Positions 17,537 to 27,271 of a stretch of DNA of 64,000 nucleotides are shown piece by piece. The number at the start of each line of letters is the position of its first letter. Position 1 is the first letter of the stretch. Origin of the DNA: CBDCFT01 sp965216365 (lineage in GTDB: Bacteria; Pseudomonadota; Gammaproteobacteria; Arenicellales; CBDCFT01); contig CBDCFT010000055.1 in the NCBI GenBank assembly GCA_965216365.1, forward strand, positions 62,001 to 126,000, written 5' to 3'. The notes beneath the pieces are model-generated. The model was not told the origin of the DNA, made no database searches, and saw only the letters and a program-made list of their open reading frames with translations. Both the position numbers and the translations under genes were made by a program.

Positions 17537-20500
17537 GTGACAGAGAACGAAAAAACATCACCACTAACACTGGTGAAAGAATCGGAAAATACTCAATCCG
17601 ATGAGGAAAAGCAAGTTGTTGAATTATTGGGGCAAGCAGAGCGGCAATTATCGAGCGGAAAACTAATCGCACCGAAAGGAAACAACGCATTAGAAACTTA
17701 TCGAAAGATAATTTCTATTGACAGTGAAAACCAGGAAGCATTTGAAGGTATCCATAATCTCAAACAACAGTTGATGAGCGCGAGCACGAAGGAAGAGGAT
17801 AGCGCTGAAAAACCGAGTACCGAGGAGCCATCTGAAGAACCTTACTCATCCGAAGAAGACTCCCTGCCGGAATGGAAACTCCCTGACTATGATTCAATAG
17901 TAAATTCGGATGCCAAAACAAGAATTGAATCAGAATCAAATGTTGAGATTGAGACAACAACTTCGTCTATTCCCCCTGATTCGCATCCATCCATAACCCC
18001 AAAAAAGCACGCTGCCCCTCCACGAAAAACAAAATGGCCCGCAATAGCGGGTATTGTAACTGTTACGGGAGCCATCGCAGCACTATTGATTCACCAAAAC
18101 CCCGGTATCATTACTAACTTAAAAGCAAAACCGCAAATCGCTATAAATCAGGATGGCGACAATAGTCAAACGGAACCTGATCAGCGGAACGTACAACCAT
18201 CGACAGCCGATACAACGGGGACGGACACCATGGATACCGTTGAGAACGATGAAAAACCATCAGAAGTTCAAACAGTCGCGGATATAGTCAATTATGATAT
18301 TGCCGACGATAACTCAATTTCATCACCCGAAACGGATGAATCTTTGAAAGAAATTGAAATAATGCTGGCAATGTCGCGAGACTATTTGCAAGCTGATCAG
18401 CTTATTTCGCCAGAAAATGAAAATGCACTTTCCGTTCTAAATCTAGTACTCGAACAATATCCAGAACATACCGAAGCCTTGCTTGGTATGGAAATGCTCA
18501 AGCGAAAGTTGCTCGATAAAGCGGCTATTGCGCAGAATTCCAATGATTGGAAAACCGCTCGGGATCAGCTTGATGCTCTCATTCAAATCGAACCGGAAAA
18601 TCAACAAGCAATGCAAGGAATCGCTGCAATTGAAAAAAAGGTTTTAGAACTCGCTGCTTCTGCTAAAGAGAACCAGGAATGGGACACATCAAAAACTTAC
18701 CTGTTGCAAGTTTTAGCCATAGACGCGAACAATACCGAGGCCCAAAAACTCCTCGAAGAAGTCACAATTGAGAGAGCAAGACAAAATGAGCTAAGCGACT
18801 TGCTAGAACAAGCCCAAAACCACCTTTCCGAAGGACGACTAATAGAGCCTATAGGCAATAATGCATCGTTTTTCTTCCTTCAGGTTTTACAACGCAAACC
18901 GGATAACGACACTGCTATACAAGGTTTAAACACTATCACTGATGAGTTATTGGCAAAAGCCGGAGACGCTCAAGAGAAGGAAAACTGGAGTGATGCGGCC
19001 ACCTATCTCACCGCGGCGCAAAGATTTCAACCTGAGAATGCTGAAATACAAAACGCGGTTGCGATAATGAATGAAAAACAAGAACAAGCCAGGAACACTA
19101 CGAGCGAATCGATACAGGTAGAAAAAACTCAGGGACAAGTGGAAACATTACTTGATGAAGGGAAAACATATTTAGAAACAGGTCAGTTTTATTCTCCTGA
19201 GAACAAAAGCGCTTTATCCGTATTTGACAAAGTTCTAGCCATTGATCCGAATAACCAACAAGCGATACAAGGTATTGCAACCGTTGAAAAACGAATTCTA
19301 GAACTCTCCACAGAGGCAATAAAAGATAAGAAGTGGAGCCACGCAAAAAACCTCTTGCAAAAACTTTTGGTCATCAATCCGTCAAATGCTAAGGCGCAAG
19401 AAATGCTGGCAGAAGTTTCAATTGGAGAGACAAAACAAAACGAGTTAAGCGATCTGCTATCACGAGCACAGCGACACTTGACCGATGAACGATTGATTCA
19501 ACCTGCAGGCGACAACGCTGCGTTCCTGCTTCTCCAAATATTACAAATTGACCCGGAAAATGTGGCTGCCAAGCAAGGCATAGAAACCGTCACCTCGCGA
19601 CTGATAGCGAAATCACAAGCATCGCAAAACGAGAAGAATTGGGATAACGCACGTTACTATCTGCAAGCGGCGCAAAGAATTCAACCGGAAAACGATGACA
19701 TACACCAGGCGATATCAACATTAACTGAAACCCAAAAGAGAAACGACGATGTTGCTTCACTCGTAACGCAGGCGCAGAAAATCCTGGAAATATCCCCTGC
19801 GGGTGGCGATGCGGATAGAATTGCTCTCGAGCAGTTTAATAGTGTTTTAGCCCTGGACGCTAAAAATGAAGAGGCCCTTCAAGGGATGGAAAATATTAAG
19901 AATCGATTCCTGACTGCGGCGAAACAAGCGGGTCAGAACAAACAATGGGAAGCTGCACTCTCGAGTCTAAATGTAGTTCTCTCGATAGACAGTCAAAACC
20001 AGGAGGCAAAAGAACTTAACCAAACACTTAATCAGTCGCTGCAAGAATCACAGGAAATTGTCACCTGGTTGGAAAACGCCAGTCAACAACTGGAAAGCGA
20101 TGATTTAACTTATGAACAATATGAAGACGTATATGCCTTAGTTAGTAAAGTGCTCGAACGCGAGCCTAACAACTCACTGGCCGTATTAAACAGAAAAGTA
20201 TTGGCAGAAAGGCTTTGGTCGGCAGCACATGCTGCGCATACTGCAGAAAACTGGGACGGCGCACAACCATACTATGAATTTCTACTCAGAATGAACTCAG
20301 AGGATAGTCGTGTGCAGTCGAGTCTAACCAATCTGATTAATGAAAAGAAACAACACATCGAGTTGGAAAATCTGTTGGCTCTAGGCAATAAATACATTCA
20401 GGAAAACCGACTCACGGAACCCACTGGCGACAATGCGTTTAGCGTATTTAGACAAGTACTTGATATTGATCCAACGAATCCTCAAGCTAAAAAAGGTATT

Positions 20501-20773
20501 GAGAGTATACAAACGCAACTACTTGGTCTTGCGCAGGATGCTCAAAAACAAGAACAATGGGATACTGCCAGCGCATATCTAAATACACTTCTTACACTCA
20601 ATCCGCAACTCTCAGAAGCTCGCAGCGCATTAGAAAAGCTGGCTGATATCCGCGCGAAAGAAACGCAAACTGTAGCGGGAAACGCAGAAGTTGCAGACGA
20701 AATTTCGAGCACGTTAGAACCGCTTAAACCAGTCTCCGAACAGGAACTCCTCGAAATTTTGATCGGCGAATGA
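17537..20773 (+). CDS. Giant membrane-anchored TPR-like repeat protein
   Basis: The 1078-residue protein has a cytoplasmic N-terminus with one repeat half and an acidic low-complexity linker. A single membrane helix follows at about 175-192 (AIAGIVTVTGAIAALLI) and then a long periplasmic region of helical repeats. A recurring sentence of the type 'P-x-G-N-N-A ... VL-x-IDP-x-N-x-x-A-x-x-GI' appears about eight times, each followed by a half repeat with a W-x-x-A core, giving units of roughly 75-150 residues. Such TPR-like rods usually act as scaffolds. The start is GTG after GGGGTA. The gene has no enzymatic motif. The next gene encodes a short relative with the same plan, so the pair may form a scaffold in the EPS machine. 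Confidence 0.75.
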   Translation: MTENEKTSPLTLVKESENTQSDEEKQVVELLGQAERQLSSGKLIAPKGNNALETYRKIISIDSENQEAFEGIHNLKQQLMSASTKEEDSAEKPSTEEPSEEPYSSEEDSLPEWKLPDYDSIVNSDAKTRIESESNVEIETTTSSIPPDSHPSITPKKHAAPPRKTKWPAIAGIVTVTGAIAALLIHQNPGIITNLKAKPQIAINQDGDNSQTEPDQRNVQPSTADTTGTDTMDTVENDEKPSEVQTVADIVNYDIADDNSISSPETDESLKEIEIMLAMSRDYLQADQLISPENENALSVLNLVLEQYPEHTEALLGMEMLKRKLLDKAAIAQNSNDWKTARDQLDALIQIEPENQQAMQGIAAIEKKVLELAASAKENQEWDTSKTYLLQVLAIDANNTEAQKLLEEVTIERARQNELSDLLEQAQNHLSEGRLIEPIGNNASFFFLQVLQRKPDNDTAIQGLNTITDELLAKAGDAQEKENWSDAATYLTAAQRFQPENAEIQNAVAIMNEKQEQARNTTSESIQVEKTQGQVETLLDEGKTYLETGQFYSPENKSALSVFDKVLAIDPNNQQAIQGIATVEKRILELSTEAIKDKKWSHAKNLLQKLLVINPSNAKAQEMLAEVSIGETKQNELSDLLSRAQRHLTDERLIQPAGDNAAFLLLQILQIDPENVAAKQGIETVTSRLIAKSQASQNEKNWDNARYYLQAAQRIQPENDDIHQAISTLTETQKRNDDVASLVTQAQKILEISPAGGDADRIALEQFNSVLALDAKNEEALQGMENIKNRFLTAAKQAGQNKQWEAALSSLNVVLSIDSQNQEAKELNQTLNQSLQESQEIVTWLENASQQLESDDLTYEQYEDVYALVSKVLEREPNNSLAVLNRKVLAERLWSAAHAAHTAENWDGAQPYYEFLLRMNSEDSRVQSSLTNLINEKKQHIELENLLALGNKYIQENRLTEPTGDNAFSVFRQVLDIDPTNPQAKKGIESIQTQLLGLAQDAQKQEQWDTASAYLNTLLTLNPQLSEARSALEKLADIRAKETQTVAGNAEVADEISSTLEPLKPVSEQELLEILIGE

Positions 20774-20862
20774 TAATTTCGATTTACACAGTAATTGTAA
20801 AAACCCCCTTAAAAATACACTGCGCATTGACGCGATAACACTCGTATAACATATTAACGGAC

Positions 20863-22038
20863 ATGAATCCTAGCCAAGCACCGTGGCCCTTGAACAAACT
20901 CAAGGAAGCACAGTTAAACCGTGAGAGTTTGGCCAAAAGAGCAAGTAAGGGAGACGATCCCGAAACAACTTCGCTAGAAGAACCCTCCATCTATAGTCAA
21001 AAATCCAAACCCGGTTTCACGCAGGACAGTGAGCCACTAGAAATTGTCTCCGACACTCAGGAATCAACCGATATTGCTTCAAATGATAGTGAGATAATAG
21101 ACACTAATACAGAATCTGAAGATTTGGATGCCGGGTTTGAACCGCGTCATAGTTTCGACATTCAAGACCCGAACACAGAAGCTATTCCGAAACTTGAGGA
21201 TATTAGCGAAGACACCGAATCATCAAACACAACTAAGTTATTTTTAGTAGTTGGTGGGATAGTTGCAATTATTTTTGCTGGGTTTCTGGCCTACGAAAAC
21301 CCGATCACCCTAAAAGATGTGAAGCGAAATTCCTCGAATATGCAAAATTCCAAAGATCACGTGACTACAAATACCTTTGAGCACAAGGGTTCCAATATAA
21401 TAAATGACCCGGCCGAAAAAAGACTACCCGGTAACTTTAACGCTGAGGAAGCTGGTACTACGTCGCTCAATTACCAAATCGACTCGCTTACAGGCGACAT
21501 ATCAACAACAGCAAGTTCAATTGACACACCTTCAACACAAATTATTCCAAGCGATGATTCCAAGAAGAACATTGCTGACACGGATTTATCCGGCAATACA
21601 AATCAGACCAGTCAGTTACTCAACACTCAAGTCGAATCTGCAGGAGAATCACAACTTGAGGTAAACTCAGAGACAATTTCGCTGGTTACACAAAGCGACC
21701 ACGCCGTCGCAGATATTGATAGTTCCGAGAAAATTGAGAATTTGTTGCGCCAAGCGCAGTCGATGTTTGACAAATTACAACTGACACTACCACCAGGTCA
21801 AAATGCATTAGCAAATTACCAAAAAGTGCTGGAGATCGACCCAGGCAACATCAGTGCCATCGACGGCATCGAAGCAATCAAACTAAAACTGTTTGAACTT
21901 GGGAAATACGCCAAAGTCAGCAACCAATGGGACAAAGCCGAAAAGCGGTTCCAAAAATTAATAGAACTCGATCCTCAGAGCCAATTCGCAGAACTCGCTA
22001 GAACAGAGTTAATGTCAATGAACCAACCCGCCCAATAG
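20863..22038 (+). CDS. Short membrane-anchored relative of the preceding repeat protein
   Basis: The 391-residue protein is built like its neighbour: a polar, Ser/Glu-rich N-terminus, one membrane helix (about 125-145, LFLVVGGIVAIIFAGFLAYE), and a disordered Ser/Thr/Asn-rich periplasmic stretch (150-285). It ends in a single repeat unit (LLRQAQSMFDKLQLTLPPG, VLEIDPGNISAIDGIEAI) and a matching WDKAEKRF half. The N-terminal 25 residues (MNPSQAPWPLNKLKEAQLNR) resemble nothing I know. The one-repeat C-terminus could pair with the eight-repeat rod of the larger protein. The next 221 bases are AT-rich with no gene. Confidence 0.7.
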   Translation: MNPSQAPWPLNKLKEAQLNRESLAKRASKGDDPETTSLEEPSIYSQKSKPGFTQDSEPLEIVSDTQESTDIASNDSEIIDTNTESEDLDAGFEPRHSFDIQDPNTEAIPKLEDISEDTESSNTTKLFLVVGGIVAIIFAGFLAYENPITLKDVKRNSSNMQNSKDHVTTNTFEHKGSNIINDPAEKRLPGNFNAEEAGTTSLNYQIDSLTGDISTTASSIDTPSTQIIPSDDSKKNIADTDLSGNTNQTSQLLNTQVESAGESQLEVNSETISLVTQSDHAVADIDSSEKIENLLRQAQSMFDKLQLTLPPGQNALANYQKVLEIDPGNISAIDGIEAIKLKLFELGKYAKVSNQWDKAEKRFQKLIELDPQSQFAELARTELMSMNQPAQ

Positions 22039-22259
22039 ATATTCGCTAATTCTTTTTTCCTAAGCGAACCAAAACCAACTGTTATCGAAATTGGATACGC
22101 ATCCGATGTAAAAAAATTCGCTGTAACAACTCACCGGGAATACTACGTAGATACTAATGATAAAAATTAGTAACTTAAATTTATTACAATTCAGAATCAA
22201 AAAACAATATTAAACTCAGTATCTAACACAAAACCAGTTCACGTTTTCCATTCACGATT

Positions 22260-23213
22260 GTGAAACTTCCCGATTTTGTAATAACAGGCGCTGCCAAATC
22301 AGGCACGACGACACTACACAAGTACCTTAGTAATCATCCGGACATCTATATGTCGAAGCCAAAAGAGCCAGAGTTTTTCGCACGAGATGATGTATATTCA
22401 AATGGCCTCGATTGGTATTCCCAGCTATTCGAAAGCGCGTCAGCCGACCAGATTTGTGGCGAAGCTTCCACTATTTACAGCCTCTGGCCTCTTTTCCCCA
22501 ATGCGACTAAACGCATGCAACGGGTCATTCCCAATGCAAAATTGATTTACATCATGAGGCACCCTGTCGATAGAGCATATTCGTTTTACGTACAACTGAT
22601 CAAAAGCGCTCAAAACGAGAATCAAAAATATAAAATTCGTCGGACTTTCGAACAATGCATATTTGAACAAAAAACGCCAGCTTGCTCAAAAGAAGAGTTT
22701 TTCGCCACGTTTCAACATCACTTGCCCGACTGCCCGGAACTTTTTCTCAGCGGCAGCGACTACACAACGCAAATCGAACACATTGAAAATTATTTTCCGA
22801 AAGAATCGATTCTGCTGTTATTGTTTGATGACCTCATGTCTGAACCTGCAGAACTTCTTGAAAAAATTTACAAGTTTCTCGGAGTCAATAGCAACGTCGA
22901 TTCGGCATACGAATCACCAATAGTTGAAAATGCAGCTATAGACCATATGGAAAGAAAACTTGAAAACACCATAGTGCGACAGCTTAAAAATTTACCGGGT
23001 TCAGGTTTGGGCGCTCGTCTTCTCCCTGCTGAATTCAAATCCTTTGTGTTAAACACCGTCAAATCATTTTCGTACTTTCAATCAGATATCGATGAGATCA
23101 AACCGAAACGTATGTTGCCAGAGACCCGGTCACACTTAATCAACAGATTTCGAGAATCGAACAGGAAACTATCGATTCGTCTTGATCGCGACTTATCTCA
23201 TTGGAATACTTAA
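22260..23213 (+). CDS. PAPS-dependent sulfotransferase 1
   Basis: The 317-residue product has the 5'-phosphosulfate loop as ITGAAKSGTTTLHKYL near residue 8, the HPDIYMSKPKEPEFFAR segment, and the 3'-phosphate site as IYIMRHPVDRAYSFY near residue 97. This is the heparan-sulfate N-deacetylase/N-sulfotransferase-like subgroup. These enzymes move sulfate from PAPS to a sugar hydroxyl or amine; here the target is most likely the EPS repeat unit. The start is GTG. PAPS-making genes (cysDN/cysC) are not in the window. It is the first of four such enzymes. Confidence 0.9.
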   Translation: MKLPDFVITGAAKSGTTTLHKYLSNHPDIYMSKPKEPEFFARDDVYSNGLDWYSQLFESASADQICGEASTIYSLWPLFPNATKRMQRVIPNAKLIYIMRHPVDRAYSFYVQLIKSAQNENQKYKIRRTFEQCIFEQKTPACSKEEFFATFQHHLPDCPELFLSGSDYTTQIEHIENYFPKESILLLLFDDLMSEPAELLEKIYKFLGVNSNVDSAYESPIVENAAIDHMERKLENTIVRQLKNLPGSGLGARLLPAEFKSFVLNTVKSFSYFQSDIDEIKPKRMLPETRSHLINRFRESNRKLSIRLDRDLSHWNT

Positions 23214-23698
23214 GTAGCTCTCGTTATTCAAACAAATAAAGTTTGGTCGGGGGAGGCAGTACAGATCCACATCACAGTAATAGAATCAAGATTACACTAG
23301 TTGTATCGTTGTTAGATACACTCGGACCTGCTCCCTCCACCAGTAGCACCTGATTCGACAGCTCCCACATCGTATCGTGATCTACTCGGTCTGAAATTGT
23401 TGAACAGATCATCAACAACCGATACGATTTTTCTTGCATTAACCGCCCAACTAGTGGTCTTCAATGTAAAATCATCGGGAGTGCTGAAACTGGTCGAATC
23501 AAACGGATTTTGCCTTACAAAGCGTTAGAATGAGAAAATCAAAAATTGAAACCTGTGAATGAAGTAATTGAACTACAATCAATGCTATCGAAACGTTGAC
23601 TATTGTCGCGTGCCTTGCAATAACTGAATTTCCGGTGAGCCTGAACGATTACCCTTTATTATGATCAGAGATAATTCGAGAAAAGAAGACATGTATCT
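23214..23698. other. Gene-free stretch around a beta-helix gene fragment
   Basis: These 485 bases between the sulfotransferase and the aminotransferase contain the fragment annotated at 23326-23513. The flanks are AT-rich and show no other coding signal, inverted repeat or insertion-sequence end by eye. Confidence 0.5.
23326..23513 (-). pseudogene. Fragment of the C-terminal end of a PKD/beta-helix gene
   Basis: On the minus strand this stretch aligns without gaps to about 51662-51850, the C-terminal coding part of the beta-helix gene 28 kb away, with roughly 85-90% identity by eye. The reading frame is kept: NPFDSTSFSTPDDFTLK, then VVDDLFNNFRPS and YDVGAVESGATGGGS can be read without a stop. 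It is cut off at the upstream side by a TAA just before the homology and ends in a stop just after the Gly/Ser stretch. With no start and about 62 codons, it is a remnant left by duplication or recombination. Confidence 0.85.
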
Positions 23699-24985
23699 AT
23701 GTTGAAGAGCTACTTTCTACCACAAAGAAAGGCTTATTTTCGTGGAGGAACCGCTAGGCTGTCGGACTTGGTCTGGATACAGCGCCGTCTTAGAATTGAT
23801 TCTAATGATATAGAAGAAAACACCATCGGAGACTGCCATCAAATAATTTCTGAACATTTACGGAACAATCATGTATTCAGCTATGGCGCAGCACGAATGG
23901 GACTATACGAGGTGCTAAGAGCCTTGGGTGTCAACCGTAACGATGAAGTGATTGTGCCTGGATTCACATGTGCCGTGGTCGTCAATGCTATTCGATTTTG
24001 TGGTGCAATTCCAAAATACGCTGATATCGAACTTAGTACTTTAGGGGCGCATCCTAATCAGATAGAGAAGCTGATTACCCCACGAACGAAAGCGATAATA
24101 ATTCACCACATGTTTGGGATTCCTTGTGACATAGAAGGTTCGATACAAGTCGCAAAACAACGGAATATCCCTGTTATCGAGGATGTCGCGATGGGGTTGG
24201 GAGGGCAATTTAAAGGACAATTGCTGGGTACGTTTTCGGACGCCAGCATATATTCAACAGAACGTACAAAAATGATCTCTACAGTGAATGGTGGGATATT
24301 AGCGACAAACGACGAACAATTGGCCCAATCTCTTGAACAACGTTATAGGTCATTAAGCATTCGATCTCGCCGCGAGACGAATTTGGCATTGAATGCATGG
24401 TCACTCGATTATTTCAAAAAATCGCCTCTTCTGGGTCACCACTACGGAAAAGTTATCCGGCAAATCAGAAAAATCAGAATAACCCGAGGTTTACCCAAAG
24501 CATTTGAGTGTGAATCCTTTCAAGCTAAGGAACTATATGAAGACGAATACCAAGGTATACGCCACAATGGATACCCATGGAGAATCAGGAGTGATCAGTT
24601 ACTTCTCATGATTCGACAATTGCGTCGATTAGGAGAACAAATCGAACACCGTACGGAATTGGCTACAGAGTTACTGGAAGTAATGAAGCAGAAAGGTGTC
24701 GGGATCCCAAGCATCGATGAACATACGATGCAACCAGCATGGCTAAGATTCCCTTTCTGGGTCGAAGAGCGCGAATTGTGGAGAAAAAAGTTGGAGAGTG
24801 CGGGAATTGAATGCGGGTATTGGTTCGAAGCACCAGTCCACCCCAAAGAATCCTGCGACAATCCTGCATTTTCTTACGTTTCAGGAAGCTGCCCCAACGC
24901 CGAATGGTTAAGTGAGCGAATTTTGAATATTCCTATTACGCCAAGGGTAAGTTCATGGATGATTAAGCGGATTCGCAAACTGTAA
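23699..24985 (+). CDS. DegT/DnrJ/EryC1/StrS-family PLP enzyme, divergent
   Basis: The 428-residue protein follows the sugar-aminotransferase fold: GAARMGLYEVLRALG near residue 63, NDEVIVPGFTCAVVVNAI (81-98), PVIEDVAMGLGG with the cofactor-binding Asp162, and ERTKMISTVNGG with the presumed Schiff-base Lys191. It lacks the usual 'FSFYPTKNL' wording, reading IYSTERTKM instead, so it belongs to a divergent branch often found in polysaccharide loci. It probably makes an amino sugar, or another amine, from a keto precursor. A more typical relative lies at 35890-37038; having both suggests two different amino substrates. Confidence 0.82.
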   Translation: MLKSYFLPQRKAYFRGGTARLSDLVWIQRRLRIDSNDIEENTIGDCHQIISEHLRNNHVFSYGAARMGLYEVLRALGVNRNDEVIVPGFTCAVVVNAIRFCGAIPKYADIELSTLGAHPNQIEKLITPRTKAIIIHHMFGIPCDIEGSIQVAKQRNIPVIEDVAMGLGGQFKGQLLGTFSDASIYSTERTKMISTVNGGILATNDEQLAQSLEQRYRSLSIRSRRETNLALNAWSLDYFKKSPLLGHHYGKVIRQIRKIRITRGLPKAFECESFQAKELYEDEYQGIRHNGYPWRIRSDQLLLMIRQLRRLGEQIEHRTELATELLEVMKQKGVGIPSIDEHTMQPAWLRFPFWVEERELWRKKLESAGIECGYWFEAPVHPKESCDNPAFSYVSGSCPNAEWLSERILNIPITPRVSSWMIKRIRKL

Positions 24986-25120
24986 CTGCGAATATCCGGC
25001 GCTTGTTAGTTTGTATTTTACAACTATTGCAGATGACCATAAGAGTCATCTCTTAAGCACTTATTGATTTAAACTTACGGAAAAGCATCACCTAATATGC
25101 TCATTAGTCCCGAATAAACA

Positions 25121-26062
25121 ATGGTAGATTTAAGCGAAGTTCTAAACGAAAAACGCTTTTCCGATTTACGTGATTGCACTGCGAATGCGTTAAGCATCAG
25201 TCGCAATAACATAACACTTGAACAACTCGGACCCGCCAAAGGTATACCGGATGAAACGCTGAAACTAACGGTCTACGATCAACATAGTCAACCTGTTGCC
25301 GTAGTTTTATACTCTAACCCTGCTACGCCCAATATGGTTCGCCATAGTATGGAAAGAGCTATTGCAGCCGGTGAGGCTTTGGGACCGGATTTGGGTAAAA
25401 CAGCATTACAACCCATTGCCGAAGGCATAGTCGACGGACTTAGTTATGCGGTTCTTCCTTACCTTCAAGCATTAAGCAAAAACAAATTTGTTTGGTACGC
25501 TCAACGTGCTTATTTTGGTCCCAGGATATTAGCCTGGCTCCGTCAAGCCACGGAAGTCACCATAAGCAAACACGATCCGAAAGGACATACAAATAATTTC
25601 ATAGAGCCACTTAGGTACATCGCGCAGCATAGCAACATCGATTCGTCCCTGCGCATCGCCGCCACAAATACACTCAGCCGTCTCGCCGACCAGCAGTTAC
25701 AAATGAAACATGTGCTCATGCATGGCGATCTTTGGTTAGGAAATATTATGATAGAACCTAACAACAGCAATTGGCTAAAGGGTCCGCGGTTTGTCATTAT
25801 AGACTGGCCCAGCGGGACGCCACAGGGTTATCCGATTTACGACCTGGTGCGCCTCGCTGGATCTCTTAAATTGCGGCCACATCAATTTAGAAATGAACTC
25901 AATCGGCATTTATCGATATTGGATTGCACGCCGGACGACGCTCTGTCATATCTTTTGAGTGGCTTGGGATACATAGGCATGACCTCGGAAAATTTTCCAA
26001 CCGATCGGTATGTGAGTATGTCGAAACTTTGCTTTGATCGTGTAAAGTTCGCGATCACCTAG
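25121..26062 (+). CDS. Aminoglycoside-phosphotransferase/choline-kinase-like protein
   Basis: The 313-residue protein carries the catalytic loop HGDLWLGN (His201, Asp203, Asn208) and the metal-binding IIDWPSG (Asp228) of the APH kinase fold. The N-lobe is less well conserved and a glycine-rich loop is not obvious. In surface polysaccharide loci such kinases phosphorylate a sugar or a small alcohol. The substrate cannot be told. It follows the DegT gene by 135 bases. Confidence 0.8.
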   Translation: MVDLSEVLNEKRFSDLRDCTANALSISRNNITLEQLGPAKGIPDETLKLTVYDQHSQPVAVVLYSNPATPNMVRHSMERAIAAGEALGPDLGKTALQPIAEGIVDGLSYAVLPYLQALSKNKFVWYAQRAYFGPRILAWLRQATEVTISKHDPKGHTNNFIEPLRYIAQHSNIDSSLRIAATNTLSRLADQQLQMKHVLMHGDLWLGNIMIEPNNSNWLKGPRFVIIDWPSGTPQGYPIYDLVRLAGSLKLRPHQFRNELNRHLSILDCTPDDALSYLLSGLGYIGMTSENFPTDRYVSMSKLCFDRVKFAIT

Positions 26063-26314
26063 CTGACACTTTGACTTATGGGGCACATGAATCGAATCTA
26101 TAGTATTCCAGAATACTTCATTCGTAAGTACAAACGCCTACCACCTGTTTCAGTGCAGGAAACGCGAATATCGGCACCGATATACATGATATGTTATATC
26201 GCTCGTTCTGTTTGGCAACCGCATTGGCCACCGTACCAACTCGGTTTTGAGCTATGTCGAAAGCACCAAAAGACGGAAAATACTTGGTAAGTACCTAGGC
26301 TTACGCACGCACAG

Positions 26315-27028
26315 ATGAAGTTCTTGTTGCGCGAATGCTACATAAGATGGAATTTAGGTGAAGAACGTCTACGGATTTCCCTAAATCCCGCGAATATCAA
26401 ATATGAATTCGACGGTTTTCCTGCCCAGAATCAGCGCCTCAAACTTTTGGCGAATCCCCGCATTCCCCGCAAAGCCCTATCAATTCTCTTGCGAGCGGTC
26501 TGGGAGTTCAGTGATTTCAGGATCCCTGAAGAAATCATTAACCGAGTTCCTATCGAACAGACCGCGGTCTTCCAGCGTATGAAGGACATCTCGGATCACC
26601 GTGACGACCTTAGGGCAAGCCATACTTACAGAGATATAAGGGAGCGGCTGCAGGCGGACGGAATATTCCGGCACAAAGGATACTCCATTCGATCTGCTAA
26701 TGAAATCGAAGGGTGCATTCATAATTGCTTTCTTGACTTGATCCTTAGCATGGAATCGCAGGGCTATATCGAGGATCGCACGAACGATTTTGCGACCGGC
26801 GGCATCGGCACCTTCTTTATTGATCACGATGGTTCAATTCTAAAGGGGGGAGCCGCCACACACAGATTGGCTGCCGCTAAAATCACAGGACTGAAAGGTG
26901 GTTTTCCTGCGCGCATCATCGGAGCTCATTCAAATTGGCTTGCAGATCAAAACATTCATGACGCACGCGATCTCGGCCGCCTCGACGCGGCAATCCGCGC
27001 TGTGGAAGTCAAAAACAACCCCCTTTAA
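26315..27028 (+). CDS. Hypothetical protein with a ParB/sulfiredoxin-like loop, possibly N-truncated
   Basis: The 237-residue product is not in a family I can name. Near residue 165-195 it contains the stretch FFIDHDGSILKGGAATHRLAA followed by AKITGLKGGFPARIIG. This resembles the 'dG.HRl.Aak..g' loop seen in ParB/Srx-fold proteins, and comparable proteins occur among sulfotransferase genes. The same reading frame is open upstream from 26078 except for a TAA at 26288-26290, and that segment (NRIYSIPEYFIRKYKRL) reads like real protein. The gene may therefore have lost its first 70 codons to a nonsense mutation. Confidence 0.6.
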   Translation: MKFLLRECYIRWNLGEERLRISLNPANIKYEFDGFPAQNQRLKLLANPRIPRKALSILLRAVWEFSDFRIPEEIINRVPIEQTAVFQRMKDISDHRDDLRASHTYRDIRERLQADGIFRHKGYSIRSANEIEGCIHNCFLDLILSMESQGYIEDRTNDFATGGIGTFFIDHDGSILKGGAATHRLAAAKITGLKGGFPARIIGAHSNWLADQNIHDARDLGRLDAAIRAVEVKNNPL

Positions 27029-27271
27029 CGTCTGTTAAAAGCCTAAGTGTTTAGTAGTAGTCATGAAGTTGGGGTGGTTAGCCTAATTTCAACTATCGTT
27101 GATCCAACGCTTTACCTTGTGTCGCTTCGCAGATAATAATATATCGGTTCTTTTCAGTTATTACCTACAATACTCGTCAATCGTTATTAGACTCCTAAAT
27201 TTAGAACTAGTGATATTTTTTTGGTTTGTCGTATTAACCTGAATTTAAAGCAACCATGCTCTGGCTAAAAT

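Noticed and set aside
26078..26290. A stand-alone 70-codon gene
   Set aside because: There is no ribosome binding site or recognisable family, and it lies in the same frame as the next gene, so it is more likely its lost N-terminus.
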